Assembly: GCF_034355335.1 (NCBI RefSeq)
Contig: NZ_CP136422.1
Coordinates: 5,306,501 to 5,370,500 of the forward strand
Direction: 5' to 3'
Length of the DNA stretch: 64,000 nt
Origin: Blautia coccoides
Lineage (GTDB): Bacteria > Bacillota > Clostridia > Lachnospirales > Lachnospiraceae
Every line of letters starts with the position of its first letter. Positions within the stretch are counted from its first letter, which is position 1. Below the pieces are notes generated by a model, which searched no databases, was not told the origin of the DNA, and worked only from the letters and a program-made list of their open reading frames with translations. Shown in pieces: positions 51,128-60,432 of the stretch. A program made the translations under genes and the position numbers.

Positions 51128-54100
51128 TTACAGGAAATCAAAAAGGTTTAACTGCTCTCCTCCGCCATTTTGTTTTCGCTTATCCGCGCTTTCCCTTAAC
51201 AGGAATTCTTCCGGCATATCCTCCAGAAAAACAGAGGCCTCCCGGGAGGTGGTCAATATCAATTCCTCTTTGGCTCTGGTCATTCCCACATAAAAGAGCC
51301 GACGCTCTTCCTCTATGTCGGTAATGAAGGTCTCCTGTTTTTCCGAGCTGTTTTCTTCCTTTTGATGGGAGCTGTTTTCTTTCTTCTGCTGTATGCTGTT
51401 TTCTCTCTTTTGATGGGTACTATTTTCTTTTATTTGGCGGAAGTCCCTTTCAAAGGGAATGGCTCCTTTTCTAACGCCATAGATGATCGTCACAGGAAAT
51501 TCCAGGCCCTTTGAGCCGTGAAGCGTCATGAGCGTAACGCAGTCGGCTGTATACTGTCTGCCGCCGCAGCGTTTTAGATCACTTTCCACGCCAAGGTAGA
51601 CAGCATCCATAAATTCCTGCATGGTTTTATAGAAAACAGTCATTCCAAGAAGCTTGTTTACAGCTATATCATCTGTAAGATTCATGTCTTCTATCCATTG
51701 TGCCAGGACTTTCTGGGGTTTTCCTTTTTTCAGAAAAGGAATATATTTTTCCTGCATGGTCTCAAAAATACTGCCGCTTATCCGGTTCGGTTCCAAATCC
51801 CACAATAATTTCAGGCACATATCCCTAGCCACTATGTCATCCCGGTTTACAAGACAGCGGAAAAAACAGATGCATCCCCGGACGGTCTTTTCTGCAAGGA
51901 AATCCTCACGCCCGGCGATCACATATGGTATCCCTTCTCTCTGCAGGCACTTTTCCAGAAGTTCCGCCTGGCGGTGCGTTCTGTACAATACAGCAATATC
52001 GGCAAAGCTTCTTGTCTTATATTCTGTGTTTGTTTCTTGTTTTTCCTGCGCATCCAGCATGTCAATCCCGCCAATGAGACGATTAATTTCTTTTGCGGTA
52101 AATATGGCTTCTCCCATCTCACTTCCGGCTGTGACAAGACGGACCGGAGTGCTGTCCGGCCGGTTGGGGTGGATCACTCTCTCCATTCCGGGATTTTTAG
52201 AAATAACTTTCACTGCACTGGAAATCACCTGGGGCGCAGAGCGGTAATTCTCAGTCAAACGGATGATATTCAAATCTGAAAAGTCGTTTTTTAAATGCTC
52301 AAAGCATTTATCGTCTGAGCCGCGGAAACCATAAATGGACTGATCCGGATCTCCAATGACAAAAAGCTCTCTGCCCTGTTTTGCCCACTCCATGATCAGC
52401 CTGTACTGGATCGGACTGATATCCTGGAATTCGTCAACGTGAAGATAGTTGAAATTTTGTGCCAGAACTGCCGGGTCGGCTTTTATTAGCTTCAGAGTTT
52501 CTGTAAGCAGGTCGTCAAAGTCCAGGATATGCAGGGACTCCAATGTCTGCCGGTATTCCAGATACGCTGCATATTCCGGTTCTGTTATACCATGGGTGGA
52601 TAAAAGTTCATGGTCTGAAAAATCCGGGGTCACATCAGTGTTTGTTTTTATTATGGATACTTTTTGAAGAAACTGCTTGGGCTTGATTCCCAGGTTCCTG
52701 CTTTTTACTATATCTGCTGCAATGTCCAGCGTTTCCGTCTCATCGGCAAGGGAAAACTGCATGCCTTGTTTTTTCAGCAGCTCAAGGCAGATCGAGTGGA
52801 AGGTCCCCACCTGGATCAACCGGGCAGATCTGCCTTTTCCTAACTGCTGCCTCAGGCGCTCTTGCATCTCGGCAGCGGCTTTGTTCGTAAAAGTCACAGC
52901 TGTTATCTCTGACGTTTTTACTTTTCTGGTCTCCAAAAGATAGAGAATGCGGGATATCAAAGTCTTAGTCTTCCCTGTCCCCGGTCCCGCTATAACCGCT
53001 ACTGCCCGGTCTATGGACTGAACAGCCTGCTGCTGTTGGGGGTTCAGCGGCTGGAGAGCGGGAATGGATGGTCCACTTTCCTGTGCTTCGGCTGACGGTC
53101 CGCTTTTCTGCGCTTTCTCTGATAGTCTGCTTTCCTTTACTTTAGCTGATAATCTGTTTTTCTGTGTTTTATCTGACCTCCTAATTTCCTGAACAGTTCC
53201 TGCATCACCTGTTATTTCTGTCATATCCTGGATCATTTCCATGCTGTCAAAAAGGCTCATCTGCCCATCCAGATTCTCAATCTCAGTCTGCTCGAATAAC
53301 TTTATGGTGCCATATTCTCCGTCAAAACCGGGAATCCTCTCAACTTTTCCTTCCCTAAGTCTCTGGATTCCCTCAGTGATCAAATGTCCGGAAATGCTCC
53401 TGATCTCTTCCAGAGGCATGATCCGCAGTATCTCAAACTCAGATCCCAGTTTCCGGAGCATTTCTTCATACTGCCTCACAACTTTTCTGCTTGCCGCGGA
53501 GTATCCCACAGATGCGCCGATGACCTCCGGCAGCGGCACCAGGCTCTCAAAGGCTTTCGCATGAGGTCTTTGAAAGCCTTCCGGGCGGTCAGCCAACTGC
53601 TCCACTCTGTGAGACACTCCGATTGTGAGTTTTTTTCCGCAGACAGGGCATTTACCGTGGTATTTTTCAGCTTCCGTGGGACTTAAACAGAGATGACATT
53701 TTCTGTGACCGTCAAAATGATATTTTCCTTCTTCCGGAAAGAACTCTATAGTCCCTGCCAGTCCTTCTCCCTCCTGAATGGCCTTTCTTAATCCTTCATA
53801 GGAAAGCTCTATGTCCAGCAGATTTGCCTCCCTTCCCAGCTTTGCCGGGGAATGTGCATCGGAATTTGATATAAGCTGGTACTGATCAAGCGCGGATATC
53901 CTCCAGTTCATTGGCGGGTCTGAGGAAAGCCCTGTTTCCATAGCCCGGATGTATGGTGATAAGTCGTCAAAGCATTCCTCCACCGTATCGAAACCGGAAA
54001 AGGCCCCGAATAAAGAAAAATGAGGTGTCCAGATATGAGCCGGCACATAGACGGCATTCGGACACAGCTCCAGCAGTATCTCCAGCAGGTCCCTGCAGTC

Positions 54101-54514
54101 TAATCCCAAGATAGGCCGTCCATCGGAATGGATGTTGCCGATGCTTTCCAGTTTTTTGGAGATGATTTCCGCATCCTCCAATCCCGGCAGGAGGATCAGG
54201 CTGTGTACTTTACGAACCTTATCCATTTTTTTATAAATAGAACTGATCTCACCTGTAACGACAAAACGCGGCTGCATGGCTGCGGCCGCTGTGGGGTCCT
54301 GTATTCTGTATTCTTTCTTCAGCACATACAGCCCATCCTCCGCCGGTTCCAGTTTTTCCTGGAGTTCCTCTCTCCAGGCCGGATGCGTGAAGTCGCCTGT
54401 GCCAACTATTTGTATTCCTTTTCTGCGCGCCCAGAGGTCAAGATGTTCCGGGGTGCAGTCTTTGCTGGTGGCACGGGAATAGCGGGAGTGGATGTGCAAA
54501 TCTGCGATGTACAT
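51128..54514 (-). CDS. EndoQ-like PHP nuclease fused to a UvrD-type helicase
   Basis: 1128 residues. Residues 1 to about 430 match endonuclease Q: the PHP metal motifs DLHIHSRYSR, GTGDFTHP, TGEISSIY, PAHIWTPHF and SNSDAHSP, then a zinc site CHLC...CPVC. Characterised EndoQ enzymes cut 5' of deaminated bases or abasic sites. Residues about 490-1128 are a superfamily 1A helicase: Walker A AGPGTGKTKT, DEFQD, GDPDQSIYGFRG, TLHGSKGLEF and VGMTRAKEELIL. The junction (446-482) and a segment before motif VI (1025-1057) are made of tandem repeats. The fusion would couple lesion incision to strand unwinding. It starts a three-gene minus-strand operon. Confidence 0.88.
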   Translation of the reverse strand: MYIADLHIHSRYSRATSKDCTPEHLDLWARRKGIQIVGTGDFTHPAWREELQEKLEPAEDGLYVLKKEYRIQDPTAAAAMQPRFVVTGEISSIYKKMDKVRKVHSLILLPGLEDAEIISKKLESIGNIHSDGRPILGLDCRDLLEILLELCPNAVYVPAHIWTPHFSLFGAFSGFDTVEECFDDLSPYIRAMETGLSSDPPMNWRISALDQYQLISNSDAHSPAKLGREANLLDIELSYEGLRKAIQEGEGLAGTIEFFPEEGKYHFDGHRKCHLCLSPTEAEKYHGKCPVCGKKLTIGVSHRVEQLADRPEGFQRPHAKAFESLVPLPEVIGASVGYSAASRKVVRQYEEMLRKLGSEFEILRIMPLEEIRSISGHLITEGIQRLREGKVERIPGFDGEYGTIKLFEQTEIENLDGQMSLFDSMEMIQDMTEITGDAGTVQEIRRSDKTQKNRLSAKVKESRLSEKAQKSGPSAEAQESGPSIPALQPLNPQQQQAVQSIDRAVAVIAGPGTGKTKTLISRILYLLETRKVKTSEITAVTFTNKAAAEMQERLRQQLGKGRSARLIQVGTFHSICLELLKKQGMQFSLADETETLDIAADIVKSRNLGIKPKQFLQKVSIIKTNTDVTPDFSDHELLSTHGITEPEYAAYLEYRQTLESLHILDFDDLLTETLKLIKADPAVLAQNFNYLHVDEFQDISPIQYRLIMEWAKQGRELFVIGDPDQSIYGFRGSDDKCFEHLKNDFSDLNIIRLTENYRSAPQVISSAVKVISKNPGMERVIHPNRPDSTPVRLVTAGSEMGEAIFTAKEINRLIGGIDMLDAQEKQETNTEYKTRSFADIAVLYRTHRQAELLEKCLQREGIPYVIAGREDFLAEKTVRGCICFFRCLVNRDDIVARDMCLKLLWDLEPNRISGSIFETMQEKYIPFLKKGKPQKVLAQWIEDMNLTDDIAVNKLLGMTVFYKTMQEFMDAVYLGVESDLKRCGGRQYTADCVTLMTLHGSKGLEFPVTIIYGVRKGAIPFERDFRQIKENSTHQKRENSIQQKKENSSHQKEENSSEKQETFITDIEEERRLFYVGMTRAKEELILTTSREASVFLEDMPEEFLLRESADKRKQNGGGEQLNLFDFL
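51345..51440. repeat. In-frame minisatellite, 4 x 24 bp, in the helicase C-terminal region
   Basis: Four imperfect 24-bp units encode an eight-residue repeat of the form ENSxxQKx (minus strand), inserted between helicase motifs V and VI. The units are polar and probably disordered; copy number may vary among strains. Confidence 0.8.
53070..53177. repeat. In-frame minisatellite, 4 x 27 bp, at the nuclease-helicase junction
   Basis: Four imperfect 27-bp units encode a nine-residue repeat (RLSAKVKES, RLSEKAQKS, GPSAEAQES and a further copy), lying exactly between the EndoQ-like and helicase domains. It looks like an expandable flexible linker. Confidence 0.8.
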
Positions 54515-54574
54515 TATTTTATCACCTTATCCTTTTTGATGTTGTACGGTAATTGCGATTATCATGTATCAGTT

Positions 54575-54604
54575 AGTATAACATTTTATCGGTGAAATTT
54601 CCAA
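54575..54604 (-). promoter_or_regulatory. Candidate promoter of the EndoQ-UvrD operon
   Basis: On the minus strand, TTGGAA (54599-54604) and TATACT (54575-54580) are 18 bp apart, about 60 bp before the ATG. The divergent AraC gene shares the 180-bp gap; no LexA-type box was seen. Confidence 0.45.
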
Positions 54605-54694
54605 CATTCTATAGTATCATCTTCTTATGTACTACTCCCAAAACCTGTGATACAGTTAGATTAACCGCTGATTTTCACCCAGAGAGGTACTTAT

Positions 54695-55762
54695 ATGCAA
54701 AATATGAATTATTATTACGACTTTTCAGGCCAAAAATTCGGATATCCGCTTAGTCTGAGCATCAACGGCTTTGACCGTCAGGTTTTCTCCCGGCAGACAA
54801 GCCTGGAGCTATCTTACGTCTTAAAAGGAGAATATGAAGCTATAACAGAGCATTTTTCCTGCCCGGTAAAAGAACAGGAGCTGCTTTTGATTGCTCCCGG
54901 TGATATCCATATGATCCGTCAGAAAGGGACAGGAGAAAATGTGATCTTGACTATCCATGTGGATTTCTCCCGTTTTGCAAAACCCATGGCTGGAGATGTG
55001 GAGGACGCATTTGAATCCATGCTCTGTACAAAAGAAAAAAATGCCCAGATATTAGGGAAGCTAAAAAGAAAAATAGGCGAATTGGTAAGCCTTTTGATGG
55101 AAAATGACAATGATCTGTTTCAGATGAATGCAATCATGGCGGAGCTGGTCTGCATTGCCTCCAATCATAAGCAGTACCCTATCGAGCGCCTGCCCCTTCT
55201 CTCCGAAAACCGTGAGAATTATATGAAAGCGATCCTCTACATCAGCAGCCATTATCAGGAGCAGCTTCATCTGGAGGATGTGGCAAAGGCGCTGTCCTTC
55301 AGCAGTTCCTATGCCTCCAGACTTTTCAAGAAATACACCGGCATTACCTTTGTCAAGTATTTGGCATATACCCGCGTCCGCGCTTCTCTGGAAAGTTTAC
55401 TGGAAGGAAAAGATACTATTGATAAGATTGCTCTGGACTGCGGTTTTGCCAATTCCAAAGCTTATACCATCGCATTTAAAGAGTTATACGGGATTGCTCC
55501 CAGCCGTTACAGAAAACATTTTCTTCAGAATTTAAAATATAACCAGGAATTAAAAGAACAGCAAATGACCCTGGATGACCGTCAAAGAGAGCTGCTGAAG
55601 CACCTTGTTCTGGAAACAGAGGAAATCCTGTATGAAAACGCTGCCGTTAAAATCACGAACAAAAACGGACACGTACTCTGTCAGATCAAAACCGATGCAA
55701 AAACAAAAAGCATCATCACCCAGGCGGATCAAATGGTCTCCATAGAAATCATAAAGGAATAG
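54695..55762 (+). CDS. AraC-family transcriptional regulator with long C-terminal tail
   Basis: 355 residues. An N-terminal cupin-like sensor has SYVLKGEYEAI and LLIAPGDIHMIRQKG. The paired helix-turn-helix domain (about 165-270) reads LHLEDVAKALSFSSSYASRLFKKYTGITFVKY and ALDCGFANSKAYTIAFKELYGIAPSRYRK. A tail of about 85 residues with a predicted amphipathic helix follows the HTH; most AraC proteins end there, so this is an unusual extension. It lies 178 bp upstream of the flavoprotein gene on the same strand and is its likely regulator. Confidence 0.9.
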   Translation: MQNMNYYYDFSGQKFGYPLSLSINGFDRQVFSRQTSLELSYVLKGEYEAITEHFSCPVKEQELLLIAPGDIHMIRQKGTGENVILTIHVDFSRFAKPMAGDVEDAFESMLCTKEKNAQILGKLKRKIGELVSLLMENDNDLFQMNAIMAELVCIASNHKQYPIERLPLLSENRENYMKAILYISSHYQEQLHLEDVAKALSFSSSYASRLFKKYTGITFVKYLAYTRVRASLESLLEGKDTIDKIALDCGFANSKAYTIAFKELYGIAPSRYRKHFLQNLKYNQELKEQQMTLDDRQRELLKHLVLETEEILYENAAVKITNKNGHVLCQIKTDAKTKSIITQADQMVSIEIIKE

Positions 55763-55940
55763 ACAAAGAAATAATTGGGGAAATAAATGCTCCGACAACG
55801 GTCATTTTTTGTCATTTTTCACAACAAAACGAGACTCCTATGCAAAAATCATGACAAAAAACAGTCTGTTTCTGCCAGCAGGGACACAGCTTCTTTTTAG
55901 CGGCTATGATAAGATAAACGTAGCGAAAGGAGTTGTTGTT

Positions 55941-57887
55941 ATGACAAAATATCCCCATTTATTTTCTCCGATCAAAATAGGAGAAACAACTGTAAAAAAT
56001 CGTGTATTTATGCCCCCCATTTCCACCAATCTGGCAGATAAAGGCTACATAACCGACACACTTGTGGAGCATTACGCAGCAAGGGCAAAAGGCGGTGTCG
56101 GCCTGATCGTAACAGAGGTAACTACCGTGGAACCCGTATACACCTATTTGCCCGGTGATATATCTATCTGTGATGATTCCTATATCCCGGGTTGGGAAAA
56201 ACTGGCCTCAGCCGTACATAAATACGGAGCTAAAATCCTTCCCCAACTGTTTCATCCGGCATACATGGCCTTCCCCATTCCAGGTACCCCGCGCCTTATC
56301 GCCCCTTCAAATGTGGGGCCATCCTATGCAAAAGAAGCTCCGAGATCTGTCACCATACCGGAACTGAAAGTGATTATACGCCAGTTCGGTGAAGCTGCCC
56401 TCCGTGTCAAAAAAGCAGGCGGTGACGGAGTTGAAATCCACGCAGCCCATGCCCACGGCCTTCTGGGTGGTTTCTTAACCCCGCTTTATAACAAAAGAAC
56501 AGACGAATACGGCGGAGATATCAATGGCCGTCTGAAACTTACCCTGGAAGTGATCGAAGAAGTCCGCAGAGTCTGCGGAAAAGATTTCATCGTGGATGTA
56601 AGGATTTCCGGAGATGAATACAGCGACGGAGGCCTGAACCTAAATGACGGCATTTATATTGCCAAACAACTTGAAAAGGCAGGCGCAGACATGCTTCATG
56701 TATCAGGCGGAACCACCATCAAGCGTGGAAGCGCAATTCCGGCTCCCGGTACCAGACAAGGCTCCCACGCCGCCTTATCTATGGAGATCAAAAAACATGT
56801 GTCCATTCCTGTGGCTACCGTTGGGCGTATCACAGAACCTTGGATCGCGGACGAGCTGATTGCCAATCAAAAGGCTGATATCTGCATGATGGGACGGGCA
56901 AATCTGTGCGATCCGGACTTCTGCACCAAAGCCCAGGAGGGCCGTGAGGATGAAATCCGTCCCTGCATCGGCTGTCTGCGTTGTCTAAACGGTATCATGT
57001 TCGGAAAACGTGTGGCCTGCACTGTTAATCCATCCTTTGAATTGGAAAATGAAGATACCTTAAAACCTGCGGAGGTAAAAAAAGACATCCTGGTCATCGG
57101 AGGCGGCCCTGCCGGAATGGAAGCTGCTTTTGTCGCCAAGAAACGCGGCCATCACGTAGTGCTCTGCGAACAGGGAGACGCATTGGGCGGACAAATGCGC
57201 ATTGCTTCGGTTCCCATTGCCAAACAGGATCTCGCCAAGGTAATAAAATATATGTCAAAGAAACTACAGGCAGAAAATGTAGAGGTCCGTTTGAACTGCA
57301 AAGTGGATAAAGAAATGCTGGAAACAGAATTTTCCGGCTATGAAGTGATCGTGAGCTGCGGAGCTGCCCCCATCGCTCCGGCAGCCTTTACAGAATTTAA
57401 ACATTGGGCAACAGCGGATGATATTTTGGCCGGAAATGCGTTCCCCGGACGACGTATCGTGATCATCGGCGGCGGCTCTGTTGGCTGTGAGACAGCCGAT
57501 TACCTGGCTCCCCTCATCCATGACCTCTACCCCCGCGACCGGGAGGTTACCGTTATTGAAATGACAGATTCCATTATGGCCGCCGAAAGCGGCCCCGGCA
57601 GAAGCCTTCTGGTACAGCGGATGATGAAAAAGGGGATCCAAATAATCTGTGGTGCAAAAGTAGAAAAAGTAGAAAAAGACAAATTATACTACAGCCAAAA
57701 AGGGAAGTCCTTCTGTCTGGATGAATTTGACTCTCTCATCTTAGCCATGGGCTACCGCCCGGACACTGCATTTACGGAAATGCTGAAGGAACTCGGCATT
57801 ACCTATCATGTGATTGGAGATGCAGAACAAGTTGGAACTGCTAAAGACGCTATTCATGCAGGATATGATACTGCTATAAAATTGTAA
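55941..57887 (+). CDS. Old-yellow-enzyme/2,4-dienoyl-CoA reductase-type FMN-FeS-FAD oxidoreductase
   Basis: 648 residues from the ATG at 55941, behind AAAGGAG; an upstream frame start lacks an RBS. The TIM barrel has the FMN/catalytic stretch EIHAAHAHGLLGGFLTPLYN. A 4Fe-4S site CIGCLRC...C follows, then an FAD domain GGGPAGMEAA and an NAD(P)H domain GGGSVGCETADYL. Relatives include FadH, enoate reductase, trimethylamine dehydrogenase and bile-acid BaiCD/BaiH. Its substrate is probably an alpha,beta-unsaturated dietary or host compound. The adjacent AraC sensor suggests induction by substrate. Confidence 0.9.
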   Translation: MTKYPHLFSPIKIGETTVKNRVFMPPISTNLADKGYITDTLVEHYAARAKGGVGLIVTEVTTVEPVYTYLPGDISICDDSYIPGWEKLASAVHKYGAKILPQLFHPAYMAFPIPGTPRLIAPSNVGPSYAKEAPRSVTIPELKVIIRQFGEAALRVKKAGGDGVEIHAAHAHGLLGGFLTPLYNKRTDEYGGDINGRLKLTLEVIEEVRRVCGKDFIVDVRISGDEYSDGGLNLNDGIYIAKQLEKAGADMLHVSGGTTIKRGSAIPAPGTRQGSHAALSMEIKKHVSIPVATVGRITEPWIADELIANQKADICMMGRANLCDPDFCTKAQEGREDEIRPCIGCLRCLNGIMFGKRVACTVNPSFELENEDTLKPAEVKKDILVIGGGPAGMEAAFVAKKRGHHVVLCEQGDALGGQMRIASVPIAKQDLAKVIKYMSKKLQAENVEVRLNCKVDKEMLETEFSGYEVIVSCGAAPIAPAAFTEFKHWATADDILAGNAFPGRRIVIIGGGSVGCETADYLAPLIHDLYPRDREVTVIEMTDSIMAAESGPGRSLLVQRMMKKGIQIICGAKVEKVEKDKLYYSQKGKSFCLDEFDSLILAMGYRPDTAFTEMLKELGITYHVIGDAEQVGTAKDAIHAGYDTAIKL

Positions 57888-57893
57888 TATGAT

Positions 57894-57942
57894 CCCTCTT
57901 AAGCAGAAAGGTATGTACCTCACTCTGTTTAAGAGGGTTTTT
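57894..57942 (+). terminator. Terminator of the flavoprotein gene
   Basis: CCCTCTTAA...CAGA pairs with TCTG...TTAAGAGGG and is followed by TTTTT, starting 7 bp after the stop codon. Confidence 0.85.
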
Positions 57943-57960
57943 ATGTCCGGAAATGCTTCA

Positions 57961-58575
57961 TCAACCCCCAGGGCTGTATGCAGACTTTCTGAGATTCCAG
58001 ATCCAGGACACCCGGCTGTAAATAGGCCCCATTGCCAGAACACACAGAATAGTTCCCAATCCCACAGCGCCCCCCATAAAGAATCCCAGGACAGTACAGC
58101 AGACATCCACAGACATCTTTCCGTACTGCATAGGAATCCCAGCCATGTCTTTCAGCACCTCCAGCAGTATATCTGCACAGTTAGGTCCCATCTCCGGAAA
58201 TACAACTGTGGCGAATCCCGCTCCTGCCAAAAGCATTCCTGTCAAAAATACAATAAAACTACCGGGGGAATATGGTTCCGGATGGAAAGAGGAGAGCAGA
58301 CGGACAGATATGTTGAGAAATCCTGCAAAGCTCAGCATAGAAAGGAATGTGCCCCACTTCAGATATTTCCTGTTCAGTGAGGCACAGATGATCAGAATCC
58401 CTATATTTACCAGAAAGGAAGCCGTGCCCATTTCCAGCTCAAACACTCTGTGGACACCATCGTAGAGGGCACTGACAGGGTCTACCCCCATACCTGCCGC
58501 AGAACACAGGGCCACGCCCAGAGCTGCTGCCAGATTTCCACACACAATACAGACTGCTCCACTGCTTTTACGCAT
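57961..58575 (-). CDS. YczE/YitT-like membrane protein
   Basis: 204 residues from ATG 58573-58575, which overlaps the end of deoD by 8 bp and has GGAGG just upstream. Five or so membrane helices, with motifs GMGVDPVSALYDGV and GPNCADILLEVL resembling the YczE/YyaS/YitT group. The function of these proteins is unknown. As the last gene of the nucleoside operon it could be a transporter or chaperone for the pathway; this is only positional evidence. Confidence 0.7.
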   Translation of the reverse strand: MRKSSGAVCIVCGNLAAALGVALCSAAGMGVDPVSALYDGVHRVFELEMGTASFLVNIGILIICASLNRKYLKWGTFLSMLSFAGFLNISVRLLSSFHPEPYSPGSFIVFLTGMLLAGAGFATVVFPEMGPNCADILLEVLKDMAGIPMQYGKMSVDVCCTVLGFFMGGAVGLGTILCVLAMGPIYSRVSWIWNLRKSAYSPGG

Positions 58576-59284
58576 CTGCCTCCACTGCCAACTGCAGGGC
58601 AGCTTCCAGCATGACCGTAAAGCCAGTTCTGCGCTCATCTGCAGGCATGGCTTCTCCCTTCAGAGGCAGATCTGATATGGTCAGCAGAGTCAGCGCCTTT
58701 TTCCCCAGCCGCACTGCATTACAGTATAAAGATAGGGATTCCATCTCCACACAGAGCACATTCATCTTCTTCCACTTTGCAACTGCATCCTTCTCATCTG
58801 TATAAAACAAATCTGAGGATAAGATGGTTCCGATCTTATGAGGGATTTCTCTGCTCTCCAATATCTCTTCTGCCTGCTTCAAAAGGCCAAAATCTGCACA
58901 CGGAACAAAGGTGCCCGGCAAATTGTACTGGGAGACAAAGGCCGAATCTGTGCACAGGCCCATCCCCGCTGCCACATCTCCCATGGAAAGACTGTCTGAT
59001 ATGGCCCCTGCAGAGCCGACTCTGATAATCGTGTCCACATCATAATCCTTATACAATTCCCAGGAATAAATCCCCATGCTGGGAATTCCCATACCGCTGG
59101 ACTGCACAGAAATCTGCTTATTTTTATAGGTTCCGGTATATCCCAGCATATTCCTCACTGTATTATAACAATGAACATCCTCAAGATACGTCTCTGCAAT
59201 GAGTTTCGCCCGCAGAGGATCTCCCGGCATGAGAACGATTTTTGCAATATCACCTTTTTTTCCTTCATTATGCGGTGTAGACAT
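58568..59284 (-). CDS. deoD: Purine nucleoside phosphorylase DeoD
   Basis: 238 residues, the standard bacterial hexameric PNP length; ATG 59282-59284 overlaps the deoB stop as TGATG. Motifs are VLMPGDPLRAKLIAE (phosphate site), GSGMGIPSMGIYSWEL, RVGSAGAI, VEMESLSLY (ribose and base contacts) and TISDLPLKGE with the catalytic Asp. It splits inosine or (deoxy)guanosine with phosphate to base plus (deoxy)ribose 1-phosphate, the substrate of the upstream-encoded DeoB. Confidence 0.97.
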   Translation of the reverse strand: MSTPHNEGKKGDIAKIVLMPGDPLRAKLIAETYLEDVHCYNTVRNMLGYTGTYKNKQISVQSSGMGIPSMGIYSWELYKDYDVDTIIRVGSAGAISDSLSMGDVAAGMGLCTDSAFVSQYNLPGTFVPCADFGLLKQAEEILESREIPHKIGTILSSDLFYTDEKDAVAKWKKMNVLCVEMESLSLYCNAVRLGKKALTLLTISDLPLKGEAMPADERRTGFTVMLEAALQLAVEADA

Positions 59285-60432
59285 CACTGTTCTCCTCTCT
59301 TTCTTTCTATTTGAAGCCAGTTCTCCACTATGCCGGAGATACAGGCAAAACTGTCCTTCTCCCCCATATTGACCTCATGGTTCATGGAATTGCTGTACAT
59401 CATAATGGGGATATATTCTCTGGTGTGATCCGTTCCTTTATATCCCGGGTCACAGCCGTGGTCTGCTGTAATGATCAGCAGGTCATCTTCACCCATAGCT
59501 TCCATGATTTCCGGAACCCTGGCGTCAAACTCCTGCAGGGCAAGGGCATATCCCTCCACATCCCTCCGGTGTCCGTACAACATGTCAAAGTCCACCAGGT
59601 TTGTAAAGATCAGCCCTTCTTCCACTTCTGACAACATTTTCAGGGTTTGCTCTACACCTTCCCTGTTGCTGCCTGTGGAGACATGCCTGGTAATACCGCT
59701 TCCGGCAAAAATATCATAGATTTTTCCCACTGCCGCTGTCTCATATCCCTGTGCTTCTATTCTGTTCAGCATAGTATCTTCAGGGGGCGTCATGGAAAAA
59801 TCATGACGGTTTCTCGTTCTGACAAAGCCGTCCCCGGAAGATGTGAACGGGCGGGCTATCACCCTTGCCACTCCATATTTTCCGGTCAGCAGTTTTCTGG
59901 CTTTTTCACAGATTTGATATAATTCCTTTACCGGGACTACCTCTTCATTGGCCGCGATCTGAAATACACTGTCCGCCGAAGTATAGACAATGAGACTGCC
60001 CGTTTTGGTCTGTTCCTCTCCCAGTTTCCCGATGATTTCTGTTCCCGATGCGGCAATATTGCCGATCACTTTTCTCCCTGCGGCCTTCTCAAATTCTTCT
60101 ATCACATTCCTGGGGAATCCCTCCGGAAATACAGGGAAAGGATTTTCTTTTACATATCCTGCAATCTCCCAATGTCCTACCGTAGTGTCTTTTCCTGCAG
60201 CTTTCTCCCGTGCCTTTCCATAATGTCCCGTCACGGGGCCTGTATACTCGGTTCCATATCCGGGCAGTATCCTGTCCAGACCCAGGCGGTTTAGGTTTGG
60301 AAGGGAGAAGCCTTTGATCCGGGATCCGATGCTTTTCAAAGTATTGGCCCCTGCGTCTCCATATGCGGCGGCATCAGGAAGTGCACCTACTCCAAAACTG
60401 TCCAACACTATCAGGCATACTCTTTTTCCCAT
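59284..60432 (-). CDS. deoB: Phosphopentomutase DeoB
   Basis: 382 residues, close to the usual 390. Alkaline phosphatase superfamily metal motifs are seen in VLDSFGVGALPDA, GKDTTVGHWE (active-site Thr), ITADHGCDPGY and GTDHTREYIPI. It converts (deoxy)ribose 1-phosphate to the 5-phosphate. It starts inside the end of the add gene (22-bp overlap) behind GGAGG. Confidence 0.97.
   Translation of the reverse strand: MGKRVCLIVLDSFGVGALPDAAAYGDAGANTLKSIGSRIKGFSLPNLNRLGLDRILPGYGTEYTGPVTGHYGKAREKAAGKDTTVGHWEIAGYVKENPFPVFPEGFPRNVIEEFEKAAGRKVIGNIAASGTEIIGKLGEEQTKTGSLIVYTSADSVFQIAANEEVVPVKELYQICEKARKLLTGKYGVARVIARPFTSSGDGFVRTRNRHDFSMTPPEDTMLNRIEAQGYETAAVGKIYDIFAGSGITRHVSTGSNREGVEQTLKMLSEVEEGLIFTNLVDFDMLYGHRRDVEGYALALQEFDARVPEIMEAMGEDDLLIITADHGCDPGYKGTDHTREYIPIMMYSNSMNHEVNMGEKDSFACISGIVENWLQIERKRGEQ

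Noticed and set aside
51345..51440. Regular 24-bp repeats considered as a CRISPR array
   Set aside because: The units are contiguous with no spacers, are in frame with the helicase, and no cas genes are present; the same holds for the 27-bp array at 53070-53177.
53185..53205. TGAACAGTT within the helicase gene, like the repeat terminus
   Set aside because: Only about nine bases match, the context is in-frame coding sequence, and no flanking repeat structure exists.
57741..58106. Minus-strand open frame of 121 codons between the flavoprotein and YczE-like genes
   Set aside because: It overlaps the end of the flavoprotein gene and the YczE-like gene in another frame and spans a terminator; there is no RBS.
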